Below are positions 36,987 to 46,966 of a stretch of DNA of 64,000 nt, piece after piece. The notes beneath the pieces were generated by a model. That model worked only from the letters and a program-made list of their open reading frames with translations, ran no database searches and was not told where the DNA came from. Origin of the DNA: Thermofilaceae archaeon (GTDB lineage: Archaea > Thermoproteota > Thermoprotei > Thermofilales > Thermofilaceae); the NCBI GenBank assembly GCA_025057995.1, contig JANXEW010000002.1:124001-188000 (forward strand), in the 5' to 3' direction. Numbering within the stretch: position 1 is the first letter of the stretch; the number at the start of each line of letters is the position of its first letter. Made by a program: the position numbers and the translations under genes.

Positions 36987-37259
36987 GACTCTCGCCCTGT
37001 TTTATAAGTCGCTTCTCCCATTCTTAAGACCTTGTGTCGAAAGGCTTCTATTGCCAGAAGTCTTTCTAAATGCTTAGTTTCCTGTTGTTATCCTAGTGTC
37101 TTAAACCACTATATTTTCAATTACAACAGTGGCTTGGACTTCGTTTAAAGTTAGGACTCTGAAGGTGCAACTATAACGCTTGTCACGCGGAGGACGCTGG
37201 GGCTTTATTAAGGATCTGAGAAATGGGATACAATACATTGCGGCTTAAAGGGATTTCTT

Positions 37260-38258
37260 ATGCGCAACTGTTATAGTCCCCCCCTCTCTACAAGACCGGT
37301 GGAAAGCTTAGAGCTGGGTAAAATCGAGCTCTATCCTCTAGCCGATGAGAGCTTGGGGGTTCGTTCGATGGCACTCGGCGTTAGAACTCCTGATACGACC
37401 GTCCTGCTTGATGCTGGGGTATCACTGGCACCCCGACGTTTTGGACTACCTCCCCACCCCCAGGAGTTTAAAGCCGCTAGAGAGGCTCGGCGGAGGATCA
37501 TTGAGTTCGCCAGGCGTAGTGATATAATTACAGTCAGCCACTACCATTTAGACCACTATACTCCAAGTTTCACGAGCTACTATGAGTGGAGTGGGAGAGA
37601 TGCTTTTGAGCGTATTTATAGTGGGAAAACAGTTTTAGTTAAGAAACCTGATACAAGTATAAGTTTCAACCAGAGACGCCGGGCATCGGTACTCTTAAAG
37701 GAGTTAAAGGAACTCGGCTGCAAAGTGGTAAACGCAGATGGAACGACCGTTGTTCACGGTACAACGGTAATAAGTGCGTATACTTATTCACATGGTTTGG
37801 GAGAACCTATAGGCGAGGTTTTAGTGTTCTCTGTCAACTTCGAAAATAAAAGGATAGTTTATGCTCCGGATGTACAGGGTCCAATGATCGAGGCCGATGT
37901 TAAGAGAATAGTCTCACTCACCCCTTCACTTTTAATCGTAGGGGGTCCCCCACTCTATCTCGAAGGCTTTAAGATTGATAAAGAAAGTGTAGAGAAGGGC
38001 TTGGACAACCTAGCCTTACTTACTCTCGTGGCTAGAGTTGTTGTAAGTCATCATATGTTGCGTGAATTAAACTGGAGGAAAAGAGCCAGCGAAAAGGGGG
38101 TATGGGCCACGTCAACTTACGCTGAGATTATTGGCACAGGGGAACAGTTACTTGAAGCACAAAGGCGGAAGCTATTTGAAGAAGATCCCCCCTCGCCCGC
38201 TTTCTTCAGATGGTTAAACAAATTGAAACAGGGAGAGCTGGTACCACCTCCTTTTTGA
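37260..38258 (+). CDS. UPF0282 family metallo-beta-lactamase-fold protein
   Basis: ITVSHYHLDHYTPSF, FNQRRRA, VVSHHMLR. Confidence 0.85.
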   Translation: MRNCYSPPLSTRPVESLELGKIELYPLADESLGVRSMALGVRTPDTTVLLDAGVSLAPRRFGLPPHPQEFKAAREARRRIIEFARRSDIITVSHYHLDHYTPSFTSYYEWSGRDAFERIYSGKTVLVKKPDTSISFNQRRRASVLLKELKELGCKVVNADGTTVVHGTTVISAYTYSHGLGEPIGEVLVFSVNFENKRIVYAPDVQGPMIEADVKRIVSLTPSLLIVGGPPLYLEGFKIDKESVEKGLDNLALLTLVARVVVSHHMLRELNWRKRASEKGVWATSTYAEIIGTGEQLLEAQRRKLFEEDPPSPAFFRWLNKLKQGELVPPPF

Positions 38259-38303
38259 AACGGAAGGATTAAAGGGAGGTAGAAACAGGTCGCTTTGAGC
38301 GGG

Positions 38304-39671
38304 ATGTGGAGCATTTTGTACTATCTCAGGAATGACGCTGCAAAACTCAAGTGGTCTCAGAGGGTTCGAGGCTCCGACGAGGGGTTAGTGGATAAGGCCC
38401 TCGAGCTTGATACCGAATGGAGGCGCCTTAAGTCTCACATGGACAAACTTAGACATGAGAGAAATCAAATGGCAGCAAAAATTGGCAAAGCGTCGCTTAA
38501 TGAGCGAACGAAGTTGATAGAAGAGGCAAAACGCCTAGATCGAGAGCTGGAAGAAGCGGAGAAGAGGTTGACAGAAGTTGAAGAGGCTAGGGAACGCGTG
38601 CTCCTCTCTATACCTAACATTGTCCATGAGAGTGTTCCAGTAGGTACGAGTGACGAGGACAACGTTCCCATTAGGGTCTTCGGGAGACCAAAGGTTTGGA
38701 GGGGCTACCTTGAGAGTTTCCTTCAGCAGGTGAAGGGTTTCAACGTTGAGTATGAGTTGATAGATTGGAGACCTGTAGGACACGCCGACTTGAGTGAGGA
38801 ATCCGGCTTTGTGGACACGGTTAGGGCAAGCAAGGTAGCTGGAGCGCGGTTCTACTATATGTTCGATGACCTAGTGTGGTTAGATCTAGCGTTGGTAATG
38901 TGGGCGCTAGATATACTCTCAAGTAAGGGCTTCAAGATAGTTATACCTCCCTACATGCTACGTAGAAAACTTCTCGAAGGGGTGACTAGTTTCTCAGATT
39001 TCGAAGACATGATATACAAGGTGGAAGGCGAAGACCTCTACCTGGTAGCGACAGCTGAACACCCTCTGGCAGCCCTCCATTCAGGGGAGACTTTGCCGAA
39101 AGACGAGCTACCCTTACTTTATGCTGGCTTAAGCCCTTGCTTTAGGAAGGAGGCTGGAGCACATGGTAAGGATACCAAGGGGATATTCAGGGTTCACCAA
39201 TTTACCAAGGTTGAACAGTTCATCTATTGTCTCCCTGAAGAATCTTGGGAGTGGCATGAGACGCTCATTAGAAACGCGGAAGAAATGTTTCAGAAGCTAG
39301 AAATTCCGTACAGAGTCGTGAACGTTTGCTCAGGGGACTTAGGTGTCGTAGCGGCTAAAAAGTACGACCTTGAAGCTTGGATGCCGGCTCAAGGCAAGTT
39401 TAGGGAGATGGTGTCCTGCAGCAACACTACAGACTACCAGTCCTACAGGCTAGGGGTGAGGTACGCTAGGGCGCGCGGGGCACCAGCTGAGGGCTACGTC
39501 CATACTCTCAACTCAACGGCTATAGCTACTTCAAGGACCATTACAGCGATCCTGGAGAACAACCAGGAGCCCGATGGAGTCGTTAGAATACCGAAGATAC
39601 TTAAAAAGTATCTCGAGCTCTTTGAGAAAGCTCCTAAAGATCATATAGAACCTAGGAAAGTTAAAAGTTGA
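38304..39671 (+). CDS. serS: Seryl-tRNA synthetase
   Basis: MWSILYYLRND start; N-terminal coiled-coil arm; FRKEAGAHGKDTKGIFRVHQFTKVEQF; EMVSCSNTTDYQSYRLGVRYA. Confidence 0.95.
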   Translation: MWSILYYLRNDAAKLKWSQRVRGSDEGLVDKALELDTEWRRLKSHMDKLRHERNQMAAKIGKASLNERTKLIEEAKRLDRELEEAEKRLTEVEEARERVLLSIPNIVHESVPVGTSDEDNVPIRVFGRPKVWRGYLESFLQQVKGFNVEYELIDWRPVGHADLSEESGFVDTVRASKVAGARFYYMFDDLVWLDLALVMWALDILSSKGFKIVIPPYMLRRKLLEGVTSFSDFEDMIYKVEGEDLYLVATAEHPLAALHSGETLPKDELPLLYAGLSPCFRKEAGAHGKDTKGIFRVHQFTKVEQFIYCLPEESWEWHETLIRNAEEMFQKLEIPYRVVNVCSGDLGVVAAKKYDLEAWMPAQGKFREMVSCSNTTDYQSYRLGVRYARARGAPAEGYVHTLNSTAIATSRTITAILENNQEPDGVVRIPKILKKYLELFEKAPKDHIEPRKVKS

Positions 39672-39719
39672 TAAAGATCAAGAAAGGAACAGTTACTTTT
39701 TAGTAAATGTTGTGAACAT

Positions 39720-40811
39720 TCATGGTAACTTTAACCCACGAAATTCCACCCACTCCCGCAGCTTACCCCCAATCACCACCGGCACTCTCCTGATCTCCCC
39801 GATGTTTCGTGCTCCTGTTAGGAAAAGGGCCCTGCGCAACCCTTCCATGACCCTCCTAACATAGTTTAGCACTCCCTCGTACCCTCCTTCGAACGCTGCA
39901 CGTAGAACTGGATAAGCGAAGCCGCAAGTATCCGCCCCCAACCTAAGAGCCTTAGCTGCGTCAATACCGTTCCTTAACCCTCCTGTCGCCACAATCGCGA
40001 GTTTCCCCGAGGCGTTCCTCACTTCAATTATGCTGGCCGCAGTCGGTATACCCCATTCTGCGAAATCTTCAGATAGTCGCAGAAGCATGCGATCCCCCTT
40101 AGCGAGAGCGCGCGCCCCTTCGATGCGAGCAAATGATGTTCCACCCGCTCCGCCAACATCGACACCGTAAATCCCCATAGTAGCCAAGATTTCGGCAACC
40201 TCCCTGCTTACACCAGCCCCCGTCTCCTTTACTATGACGGGAACGGGAGACTGTTTAACCAGAAGCTCAAGTTGCTTAATGAGCCCAGCGTACTTAGCTT
40301 CCCCCTCAATCTGTAGAGCCTCTTGCAGAGGATTGAGATGTACTGCTATCGCGTCCGCGTCCACCATGTCAACGAGGACTCCCATTGTATCAGAGCTCAA
40401 CCCCTCTACCAGCTGGCTTGCTCCTATGTTCGCTATTACCGGAACACTAACAGCCACCTCGCGTACGATGCTAAACGTCTCCATCACCTCAGGAGCCTCT
40501 AAGGCTACTCTCTGGCTTCCCACGCCGAGCGCCACACCCAGTTCTTCCGCCGCCATCGCGAACATCTTGTTGAGCTTTTTCGCTAGGTTGGTGCCCCCGG
40601 TCATACCAGCTATCAGCAGGGGGGCTCGCAGCTTAAAACCTAGAAACTCGGAGGTGAGTGAAACTTGTGAAAGGTCTATCTCTGGTAAGGCATTATGAAC
40701 TAACTCTACACATTCTAGCCAAGTAGTCTTCGATGCAAACTGAGAATCCGGTTGCAACGAGTAGAAAATGTGATCATCTTTCCTAGGCGCATGTCTTGAA
40801 CCCTTACTCAC
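39720..40811 (-). CDS. fni: Isopentenyl-diphosphate delta-isomerase type 2
   Basis: LLIAGMTGGTNLAKKLN, GVGSQR, VKETGAGVSREVAEIL, GVDVGGAGGTSFARIE. Confidence 0.95.
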   Translation of the reverse strand: MSKGSRHAPRKDDHIFYSLQPDSQFASKTTWLECVELVHNALPEIDLSQVSLTSEFLGFKLRAPLLIAGMTGGTNLAKKLNKMFAMAAEELGVALGVGSQRVALEAPEVMETFSIVREVAVSVPVIANIGASQLVEGLSSDTMGVLVDMVDADAIAVHLNPLQEALQIEGEAKYAGLIKQLELLVKQSPVPVIVKETGAGVSREVAEILATMGIYGVDVGGAGGTSFARIEGARALAKGDRMLLRLSEDFAEWGIPTAASIIEVRNASGKLAIVATGGLRNGIDAAKALRLGADTCGFAYPVLRAAFEGGYEGVLNYVRRVMEGLRRALFLTGARNIGEIRRVPVVIGGKLREWVEFRGLKLP

Positions 40812-40814
40812 TTC

Positions 40815-41675
40815 CTAACCCCTGTAGAATGCTATGCTAGCGTATCCCACCACTGACGAATAATCCCCGGTGACGTCGCCTGAATTAGCGTATTTTAGAA
40901 GCTTGGATGATGAGGGAGTCAAGTCTCTAGCAACAGTCACCAGCGTCATGATAGCTCCGATACCGCATGCTGAAACATCTTTCTCGATCACCACGTCATA
41001 GAAACCTCCATCATCCAACCTTAGAATGGCATCTATAGCAGCCTTGTCTTTTTCGACAGCCCTACTAGCCTCCTCGTAATGCGTAAAGTCACTGCTGGCG
41101 ATAACGTAAGCTTTCACCCCCATTTCTGTAAGCACTCTAGAGATCGAGTGTCCTAGCCTTCTTGAAACTTCAAGGTTCTGAAGGTACATCGATATTGGGA
41201 CTATCTTAACCCCTTCGCCAAACGTATATTGGAGGAAGGGTAGCTGAACCTCGAGGGAGTGTTCATACTTGTGCGCCCCCTCGTCAAAAGCTACGACCCC
41301 GCTCCACTCAACCAACCTCTTAGCCAGTTCCTTGTCTACTTCAAGAACCCCGAGAGGGGTTTCCCATGCATCAGCCTCGCTGATGGCGACAGGTAAACCT
41401 ATACCGTGATGATTAGGACCTAACAGTACAACAGTCTCAGGTATACCGCCGTTAGCTAACTCAAAGTAACCGTAGGCAGCAACGTAGCCGGAATAAACGT
41501 AGCCTGCATGAGGTGCTACTATGCCTATAACTTTCCCCGTGTAGCTTGGCGCGCGCGGTTTGCCTCCAGGCCCCTTCAAGAAAGCCTCGTCCAGTTGCTT
41601 TAAAAGACGTTCTCTGCCAGATTCATAGAAAAGGCCAGCCACAACAGGCCGCCTAACCTTCATCACGGGCACCAA
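40815..41675 (-). CDS. Memo family protein (AmmeMemoRadiSam protein B homolog)
   Basis: RRPVVAGLFYESGRERLLKQLDEAF, IVAPHAGYVYSGYVAAYGY, SDFTHYE. Confidence 0.94.
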   Translation of the reverse strand: MVPVMKVRRPVVAGLFYESGRERLLKQLDEAFLKGPGGKPRAPSYTGKVIGIVAPHAGYVYSGYVAAYGYFELANGGIPETVVLLGPNHHGIGLPVAISEADAWETPLGVLEVDKELAKRLVEWSGVVAFDEGAHKYEHSLEVQLPFLQYTFGEGVKIVPISMYLQNLEVSRRLGHSISRVLTEMGVKAYVIASSDFTHYEEASRAVEKDKAAIDAILRLDDGGFYDVVIEKDVSACGIGAIMTLVTVARDLTPSSSKLLKYANSGDVTGDYSSVVGYASIAFYRG

Positions 41676-41676
41676 C

Positions 41677-42348
41677 CTATATTATCTCGCCCGTTAATAG
41701 AACTTTAGCTTCAAAGTCCTCAGGCGGTACTGGCAACTCACCCATCGGGGGTATTTCACCCCTCTCTCTCAATACTTGTCGGGCCAGTAACCAGTACAGG
41801 AGCGCTAGAGCCTTTCGACCGCGGTTGTTTGACGGGATCGCAAGGTCTATGAACTCCAGAGGGCTATCCGTGTCACAGAAAGCTACGACGGGTATACCTA
41901 TTTTCGCCGCCTCGCTTATAGGTTGAGTGTCTACACGAGGATCTGTCGCTATTAGTAAGCTAGCTTCAACGTAGCTTGAGAGCTTAGGGTTAGTTAAAGC
42001 TCCGGGCGGGAACCTACCTGTGATAGGTGTGCACCCGGTGAATGCGCAGAACCTCTGAACTGGTCTGAAACCATACTGCCTGGCGGAGACGACTACTACA
42101 CGAGACGGTTCGTAGCGGGAGATGAAGCGAGCGGCTATTCTCAGCCTCTTATCGGTCTCCTGTACATCGAGGAGGTATAGTCCATCTGGGCGGACGCCGT
42201 AAATGAAACGTTTCATGAGGGAACTCTTCATTCTAGTCCCTATCCTAACGCCGGCCGCAAGGTAAATCTCTAGGGGAATTAGTAGCTCGACTTCCTTCAA
42301 TTCTTCCCGTATTCGCGCTACATCTTTTGCTCTCTCCTCTTCAGCCAC
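41677..42348 (-). CDS. rps2: Ribosomal protein S2
   Basis: LAAGVRIGTRMKSSLMKRFIYGVRPDGLYLLDVQETDKRL, FPPGALTNP, PVVAFCDTDSPLEFIDLAIPSNNRG. Confidence 0.96.
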   Translation of the reverse strand: MAEEERAKDVARIREELKEVELLIPLEIYLAAGVRIGTRMKSSLMKRFIYGVRPDGLYLLDVQETDKRLRIAARFISRYEPSRVVVVSARQYGFRPVQRFCAFTGCTPITGRFPPGALTNPKLSSYVEASLLIATDPRVDTQPISEAAKIGIPVVAFCDTDSPLEFIDLAIPSNNRGRKALALLYWLLARQVLRERGEIPPMGELPVPPEDFEAKVLLTGEII

Positions 42349-42371
42349 GCTCAGCGCCTTAGTCTCTCACC

Positions 42372-43061
42372 TTATAAACCCTCTCTCGCTGCAAGTAACT
42401 TCACGTACCCCCTTTCAACTAGTATGAAGGTATCAGAAGGCGGTCTCCAGTAAGGAGCTCCGTATACCCACGTCCCTCTCCAGCTGCCCGTGTTAGCTAC
42501 CTTTGCCTCATAGTCTATGCCGGGGATGTGGGTATGACCCATTATTAACCACCAGCTTTGCGGTAAGCGTAGCTTCTCTCTCAGCCTTTTCTCTAAGTAC
42601 AGCTTGGTTCCAAACAACGTAGCCGTAGTGTTTACAATAAAAGCGTGTGCGCCGTTACGCATGGCTAGGTCGCCGTGAGTTAAAAAAGCGCGCAATCCGC
42701 CTAGCTGTGCTACTAAGGCGCTCGGGTAAACGTGGACGCGAACCTGTCCGAGATCAAAGAACATCTCATGATCGAGCAGAGGGTCGTGGCTAGAGCGGCT
42801 TACCACATAGTATACATCAACCCCTTTAACTTGCTTAAAGGCTGTCGATAAAGCACGCTCGAGCGTCAGCTTGTCCATATTAGTGTGAAGTTTGTCGAAA
42901 AGATCGCCCAATACAATTAGCGAAGCCCCTTCTTTTGCAGCTAAGTATGCGATATTCCTTACTTTGCATGAACCGCACCCGCAATGAATGTCGGAAACCA
43001 AGAGAGCTGGCTCATCGATGAAGGCAACACCGTATTGCACGCCAAGCCGGAGGAATTTCAA
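42372..43061 (-). CDS. Metallophosphoesterase
   Basis: ALLVSDIHCGCG, LIVLGDLFDKLH, FLTHGDLAM, LIMGHTHIPG. Confidence 0.88.
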   Translation of the reverse strand: MKFLRLGVQYGVAFIDEPALLVSDIHCGCGSCKVRNIAYLAAKEGASLIVLGDLFDKLHTNMDKLTLERALSTAFKQVKGVDVYYVVSRSSHDPLLDHEMFFDLGQVRVHVYPSALVAQLGGLRAFLTHGDLAMRNGAHAFIVNTTATLFGTKLYLEKRLREKLRLPQSWWLIMGHTHIPGIDYEAKVANTGSWRGTWVYGAPYWRPPSDTFILVERGYVKLLAAREGL

Positions 43062-43117
43062 TGAAAAACTTTACCAGCGATCCGTGCACCTTATAAGCCT
43101 GAAATCGAGAACTAAAC

Positions 43118-44650
43118 GTGCTCTTAAGGATCGCCGGGATCATGATAGGGTTGATGTTGCTGACTTTAGCTAGTGTAAGCGGGCTTGCCGAACCCTCGAC
43201 GTTAAAGTGTATAATACAGGTATCTAAAAGTGGGAACGCTACAGTGACCTTCGTTTTCTCTTCTGATGTTGAGGGCGTCTTCTACACATACCTTCCTCGC
43301 TTTGAAGAATGGAATTACACAGTCTGGAGCGGGGTTTTGACCAAGAAAAGTGTAGTTAACAGCAGTGCTTATTTTTATTATAACGTAAGCTTTGAGTACA
43401 GCTTAGGCTCCTCTAGGGAATTTGGATTGAATATAACGTATAGGTTCCCTTACGCGTCGCTTTACACTGCTGAAAGAGGTTGGTTTATGACCCCTTTGCT
43501 GAGTGCACCCCCTGGTACCCGGATATCGGTTACGGCATTTATTGAAGGTTTAGGTAGGATCATGGATGTGTCACTCAACGGTAATCCGGTCTCCTACGCT
43601 CTCGACGATGGCGTCTTAAGGGTTTCGATCCCTCCTCTATCAACGGCTGAAGGTCTTCGAGTAACAGTGGACTATAAGCCTGCTGAGCCCCCGGATGAAA
43701 TCGAAGTAGAGAGGGAGGTTAACGGGGTATTAATCAGGGTTAGAGCCGCAGATCACTACAAGGGTCTCGCTCACAGGATAGTCGGTATTACTGGGGAGTT
43801 TCTGCCAAGGCTTAAAGAAACCTTCGGTTTTAGTTTAAATATTGTTGAGTATAGGTTCTTCTTGCCTACGAGGATGGATTTAAGCGCTTTGGGTTACGTT
43901 ATGGGGGAGGATATTAACGCGGGGGGAGAAGGTCCTATATACCTAAACCTCGCACTTGTCCGATTCAGGGAAGGGTACATGGAGACCACAATTATACATG
44001 AGCTTATCCACAAGGCTTTAGGGGCTTTAGGTCTGCCGGCTAACACAGAGCTACGCTGGGTCCACGAGGGCATAGCACAATACGCTTCGGTGAAGATAGC
44101 TGAGCTACAGGGTGTGGACGTCAGTGACTTAAAGTCCTCTTTGGAGGACTCAGCTACAGCTTTTAGAACCGGTCTATTGAAACCGGGGTTCGTCGGAAGG
44201 TGGAACCCTTCAGGCAATGAAGCGGTCTACTACTCCGCCTCCTACTATATTATTTCGACGCTGGCTGAGGAACGCGGGGGGTTAAGCTTCTTGAAAAAAT
44301 TCGCAAACGTTATCAGGAATAAGGGTGGAATTAAGACAAACCAGGAGCTCGTGGAAGCCTTGAGCTCAGCTGCAGGGGAAGATTTAGTACCAATTTTCAG
44401 GGATTGGGGTTTCGAAGTTTCCTCTTCTAAAGTCGAAATACCCGTTACGAGCTATCGGCTCGTTGTAGCAATAGCAACTGTCGTCATTGTAGCTGCGGTA
44501 ATCTTTTCACTAGCTGTGATAATGAGGAGAAGTAGTAAGGCGCGCTGCCCATACTGTTATGCCGAAGTCACTAAGGATATGAGTTACTGTCCATACTGTG
44601 GGTACCTACTTAAGCCTAGGGAAGTTGGGGGACAAGTACTGAGCGACTAA
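43118..44650 (+). CDS. Secreted/membrane gluzincin-like metallopeptidase with C-terminal cytosolic zinc ribbon
   Basis: Signal-like N-term; TTIIHELIHKALG (HExxH), WVHEGIAQY; TM near the C-terminus followed by CPYCYAEVTKDMSYCPYCGYLL. Confidence 0.82.
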   Translation: MLLRIAGIMIGLMLLTLASVSGLAEPSTLKCIIQVSKSGNATVTFVFSSDVEGVFYTYLPRFEEWNYTVWSGVLTKKSVVNSSAYFYYNVSFEYSLGSSREFGLNITYRFPYASLYTAERGWFMTPLLSAPPGTRISVTAFIEGLGRIMDVSLNGNPVSYALDDGVLRVSIPPLSTAEGLRVTVDYKPAEPPDEIEVEREVNGVLIRVRAADHYKGLAHRIVGITGEFLPRLKETFGFSLNIVEYRFFLPTRMDLSALGYVMGEDINAGGEGPIYLNLALVRFREGYMETTIIHELIHKALGALGLPANTELRWVHEGIAQYASVKIAELQGVDVSDLKSSLEDSATAFRTGLLKPGFVGRWNPSGNEAVYYSASYYIISTLAEERGGLSFLKKFANVIRNKGGIKTNQELVEALSSAAGEDLVPIFRDWGFEVSSSKVEIPVTSYRLVVAIATVVIVAAVIFSLAVIMRRSSKARCPYCYAEVTKDMSYCPYCGYLLKPREVGGQVLSD

Positions 44651-46038
44651 TCTTTATCCTGTACATAGTGTTCACCTTTAAGCGCTTTCTCCAGGGCTCT
44701 CCTGGCTTCCCAACCTAGGTAAAAGGCGTGTTCAGGCGTCAGCAACGACGCTAGGGGCTTCAAATCATCATAGCTCTCCACTGTGAACTTTGTGGAGAGA
44801 CTGCCCTTAGGTGTCCTATGTTCTATATCCAATTTTTTATCCTGGACGCTTATGAGGAAATCGCCGCGAGGGTCTCGAGTAAATGTGGATAAGGCAGGAT
44901 AGTGTTCATGAACTAGATCCCATGCCCTCGCCCAGTCGTGCTCGTATATGTGTGCTGAACAACTAATAAGCGTTACCACCCCCGTCTCCAACTGTAGCCG
45001 TTTTGCGATCAGCTCTGCTAGCTTCAACTGCCCCCAAGCATTGAGAGGCCACGCTGTGTAAACATCGTTACTCCTAAGGTAGACCGTGTGATTGTAGTAC
45101 CCTTGAGAAATATCGCCTTGAATCACAATTATGCAAGGAGGTTCACGGCTATGGGAGTCCTCTCCATGGCTCCAAAGGACGACTACTGCTCTCCTCGTTT
45201 CAGGGAACTCTTTCAGTTTATGGATAAGTTCGGTCAACTGGTCGTTGGCATGTGGATGACTCCTTAGTCTCTCTCCATAAGTGTATGAAACACCTTCCGG
45301 CTTCCTCGGCTCTAGTAGGGAATTAAAATGGCTGGTAAAATCCTTCTCTGGAAAGTAGCGAAGAAGCTCTGGTTCAAGAACAATTTCCCTGCCGTACACG
45401 TTAAAAACTGTAACTAGATTTAGGAGTTGCTTCTGCCTTTCCCCATACTCGCTGTCCTTCACTATCCCAAGCGACAATACTGCGTAAACAGCTTTCACCC
45501 AAGCTCTCAGCAATGACTCCTCACTCACTACTTGACCACTCACCGGCATGGGCCAGCCTTCAACCGGCGTTTCTCTCAACTCCAGGGTTAGAGGTTTTCT
45601 AAACGTGGGAGACGTATCGTAATATCGTTCAATAGCCTCTAGCAAGACTCTCCATTCGCCTCTCCTGAAAGAATCCCTTAAGTCTACTATTCTTACGGTC
45701 TCAAGCAAAGGTTTCAGTTGCTCGAAAGTCCAGAGTAGCTTCAAGCCTGGTGGAGGGTTTCTATCGCGGAAAAGCTCGATCAAGGCCTCACCACTCTCGG
45801 AGAGATCGGCTCCAAACACTAGTAGGGTGTTTATCTGAGGTCTCTCAGCTAAGGTGTGTAAAAGGTAGTTGATCCCGTAGGCTGTATAGAGGGTTCCGAC
45901 GGCGTGAACCTTCATTGCCACACCCGAGGCTTTAAGCTTATTCAATACAGTTTCTTTCCTAGTCCATAGAGTAACAATCGCTACGTTCGAAGTCTCATTG
46001 ATGAACTCAACGTCTTTCCGAACCACGTATAGGATCAA
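44647..46038 (-). CDS. thyA: Thymidylate synthase (methanogen-type ThyA) with N-terminal MtrA/DUF4346-like domain
   Basis: C-term EPPCIIVIQGDISQGYYNHTVYLRSNDVYTAWPLNAWGQLKLAELIAKRL...SCSAHIYEHDW; N-term VAIVTLWTRKETVLNKLKASGVAMKVHAVGTLYTAYGINYLLHTLAERPQINTLLVFGADLSESG resembles MtrA. Confidence 0.85.
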   Translation of the reverse strand: MILYVVRKDVEFINETSNVAIVTLWTRKETVLNKLKASGVAMKVHAVGTLYTAYGINYLLHTLAERPQINTLLVFGADLSESGEALIELFRDRNPPPGLKLLWTFEQLKPLLETVRIVDLRDSFRRGEWRVLLEAIERYYDTSPTFRKPLTLELRETPVEGWPMPVSGQVVSEESLLRAWVKAVYAVLSLGIVKDSEYGERQKQLLNLVTVFNVYGREIVLEPELLRYFPEKDFTSHFNSLLEPRKPEGVSYTYGERLRSHPHANDQLTELIHKLKEFPETRRAVVVLWSHGEDSHSREPPCIIVIQGDISQGYYNHTVYLRSNDVYTAWPLNAWGQLKLAELIAKRLQLETGVVTLISCSAHIYEHDWARAWDLVHEHYPALSTFTRDPRGDFLISVQDKKLDIEHRTPKGSLSTKFTVESYDDLKPLASLLTPEHAFYLGWEARRALEKALKGEHYVQDKD

Positions 46039-46129
46039 GAGCTCCGATGTTTAGCAAGCGGCGTAAAACTTGGGGGAATTACGTGCGTATGCTGAAGATT
46101 TGTAGGAGCGTATAACGACGAATAAGGTG

Positions 46130-46966
46130 TTAAAGTAAGTTAGTTGAATTCACGCTTAAAGTATAACTTAAAATTATGTGGCGTGCATGTTCACTTTTGG
46201 GATCCCTGATAACTTCCTCAAAACCCCCCTCTTCTACGATAGAGCCTTTATGGAGTATAACAACCCTATCAGCCAGATACTGAGCCACGGGCAGGTCATG
46301 TGTTACGGTTATCATTGTACAGTCGAGCCTTTCTTGAATAGAGTTGAGCAAGGAGATGATTTGGGCTTGCGTTGACACATCTAGAGCTGAGGTGGGCTCA
46401 TCTAACAGAATCATCTCGGGGTCGTGAACGATAGACCTCGCTATCAGCACCCTCTGCATCATACCCCCGCTGAGCTGAGAAGGATAGTAATTCAAAACGC
46501 TCTCATGGAGTTGTACCATTTTGAATGCTTCACTCACACGCTCGACTCTTTCTTTTTCAGAAAACTTAGATCGCTCGAGAGGCTCCATAACGATATCCAC
46601 AACCTTCAAACGGGGGTTCAGCGACCTGAAGGGATCCTGTGGCACGTAACCGATCTTGTGTGTAATCCGCCACCTATCCCTTTTCGGCATATTGTAAATG
46701 TTCTGACCCAGGACCCACACTTCGCCGCTAACCGGCTGTAGGAGACCCAGCATAACTTTAAGTAACGTGGTTTTCCCCGACCCACTTTCACCTATTATAG
46801 CAACCCTCTCTCCGTCACGGATTCGAAGACTCACTTCGTTCAGTACTTGTACATACTTTCGCCTAATAGACTTAAACCCTTCAATCGTATAGTATCCAGC
46901 ATTTACCTTCTTCAATTCAACATGCATGCTGTCATTCGTAGAGCCAACATGCCACATGACGTTCAC
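46130..46966 (-). CDS. Oligopeptide/dipeptide ABC transporter ATP-binding protein (OppF/DppF-like)
   Basis: Walker A GESGSGKTT, signature LSGGMMQRVLIARSI, Walker B ILLDEPTSALD. Confidence 0.94.
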   Translation of the reverse strand: MNVMWHVGSTNDSMHVELKKVNAGYYTIEGFKSIRRKYVQVLNEVSLRIRDGERVAIIGESGSGKTTLLKVMLGLLQPVSGEVWVLGQNIYNMPKRDRWRITHKIGYVPQDPFRSLNPRLKVVDIVMEPLERSKFSEKERVERVSEAFKMVQLHESVLNYYPSQLSGGMMQRVLIARSIVHDPEMILLDEPTSALDVSTQAQIISLLNSIQERLDCTMITVTHDLPVAQYLADRVVILHKGSIVEEGGFEEVIRDPKSEHARHIILSYTLSVNSTNLL

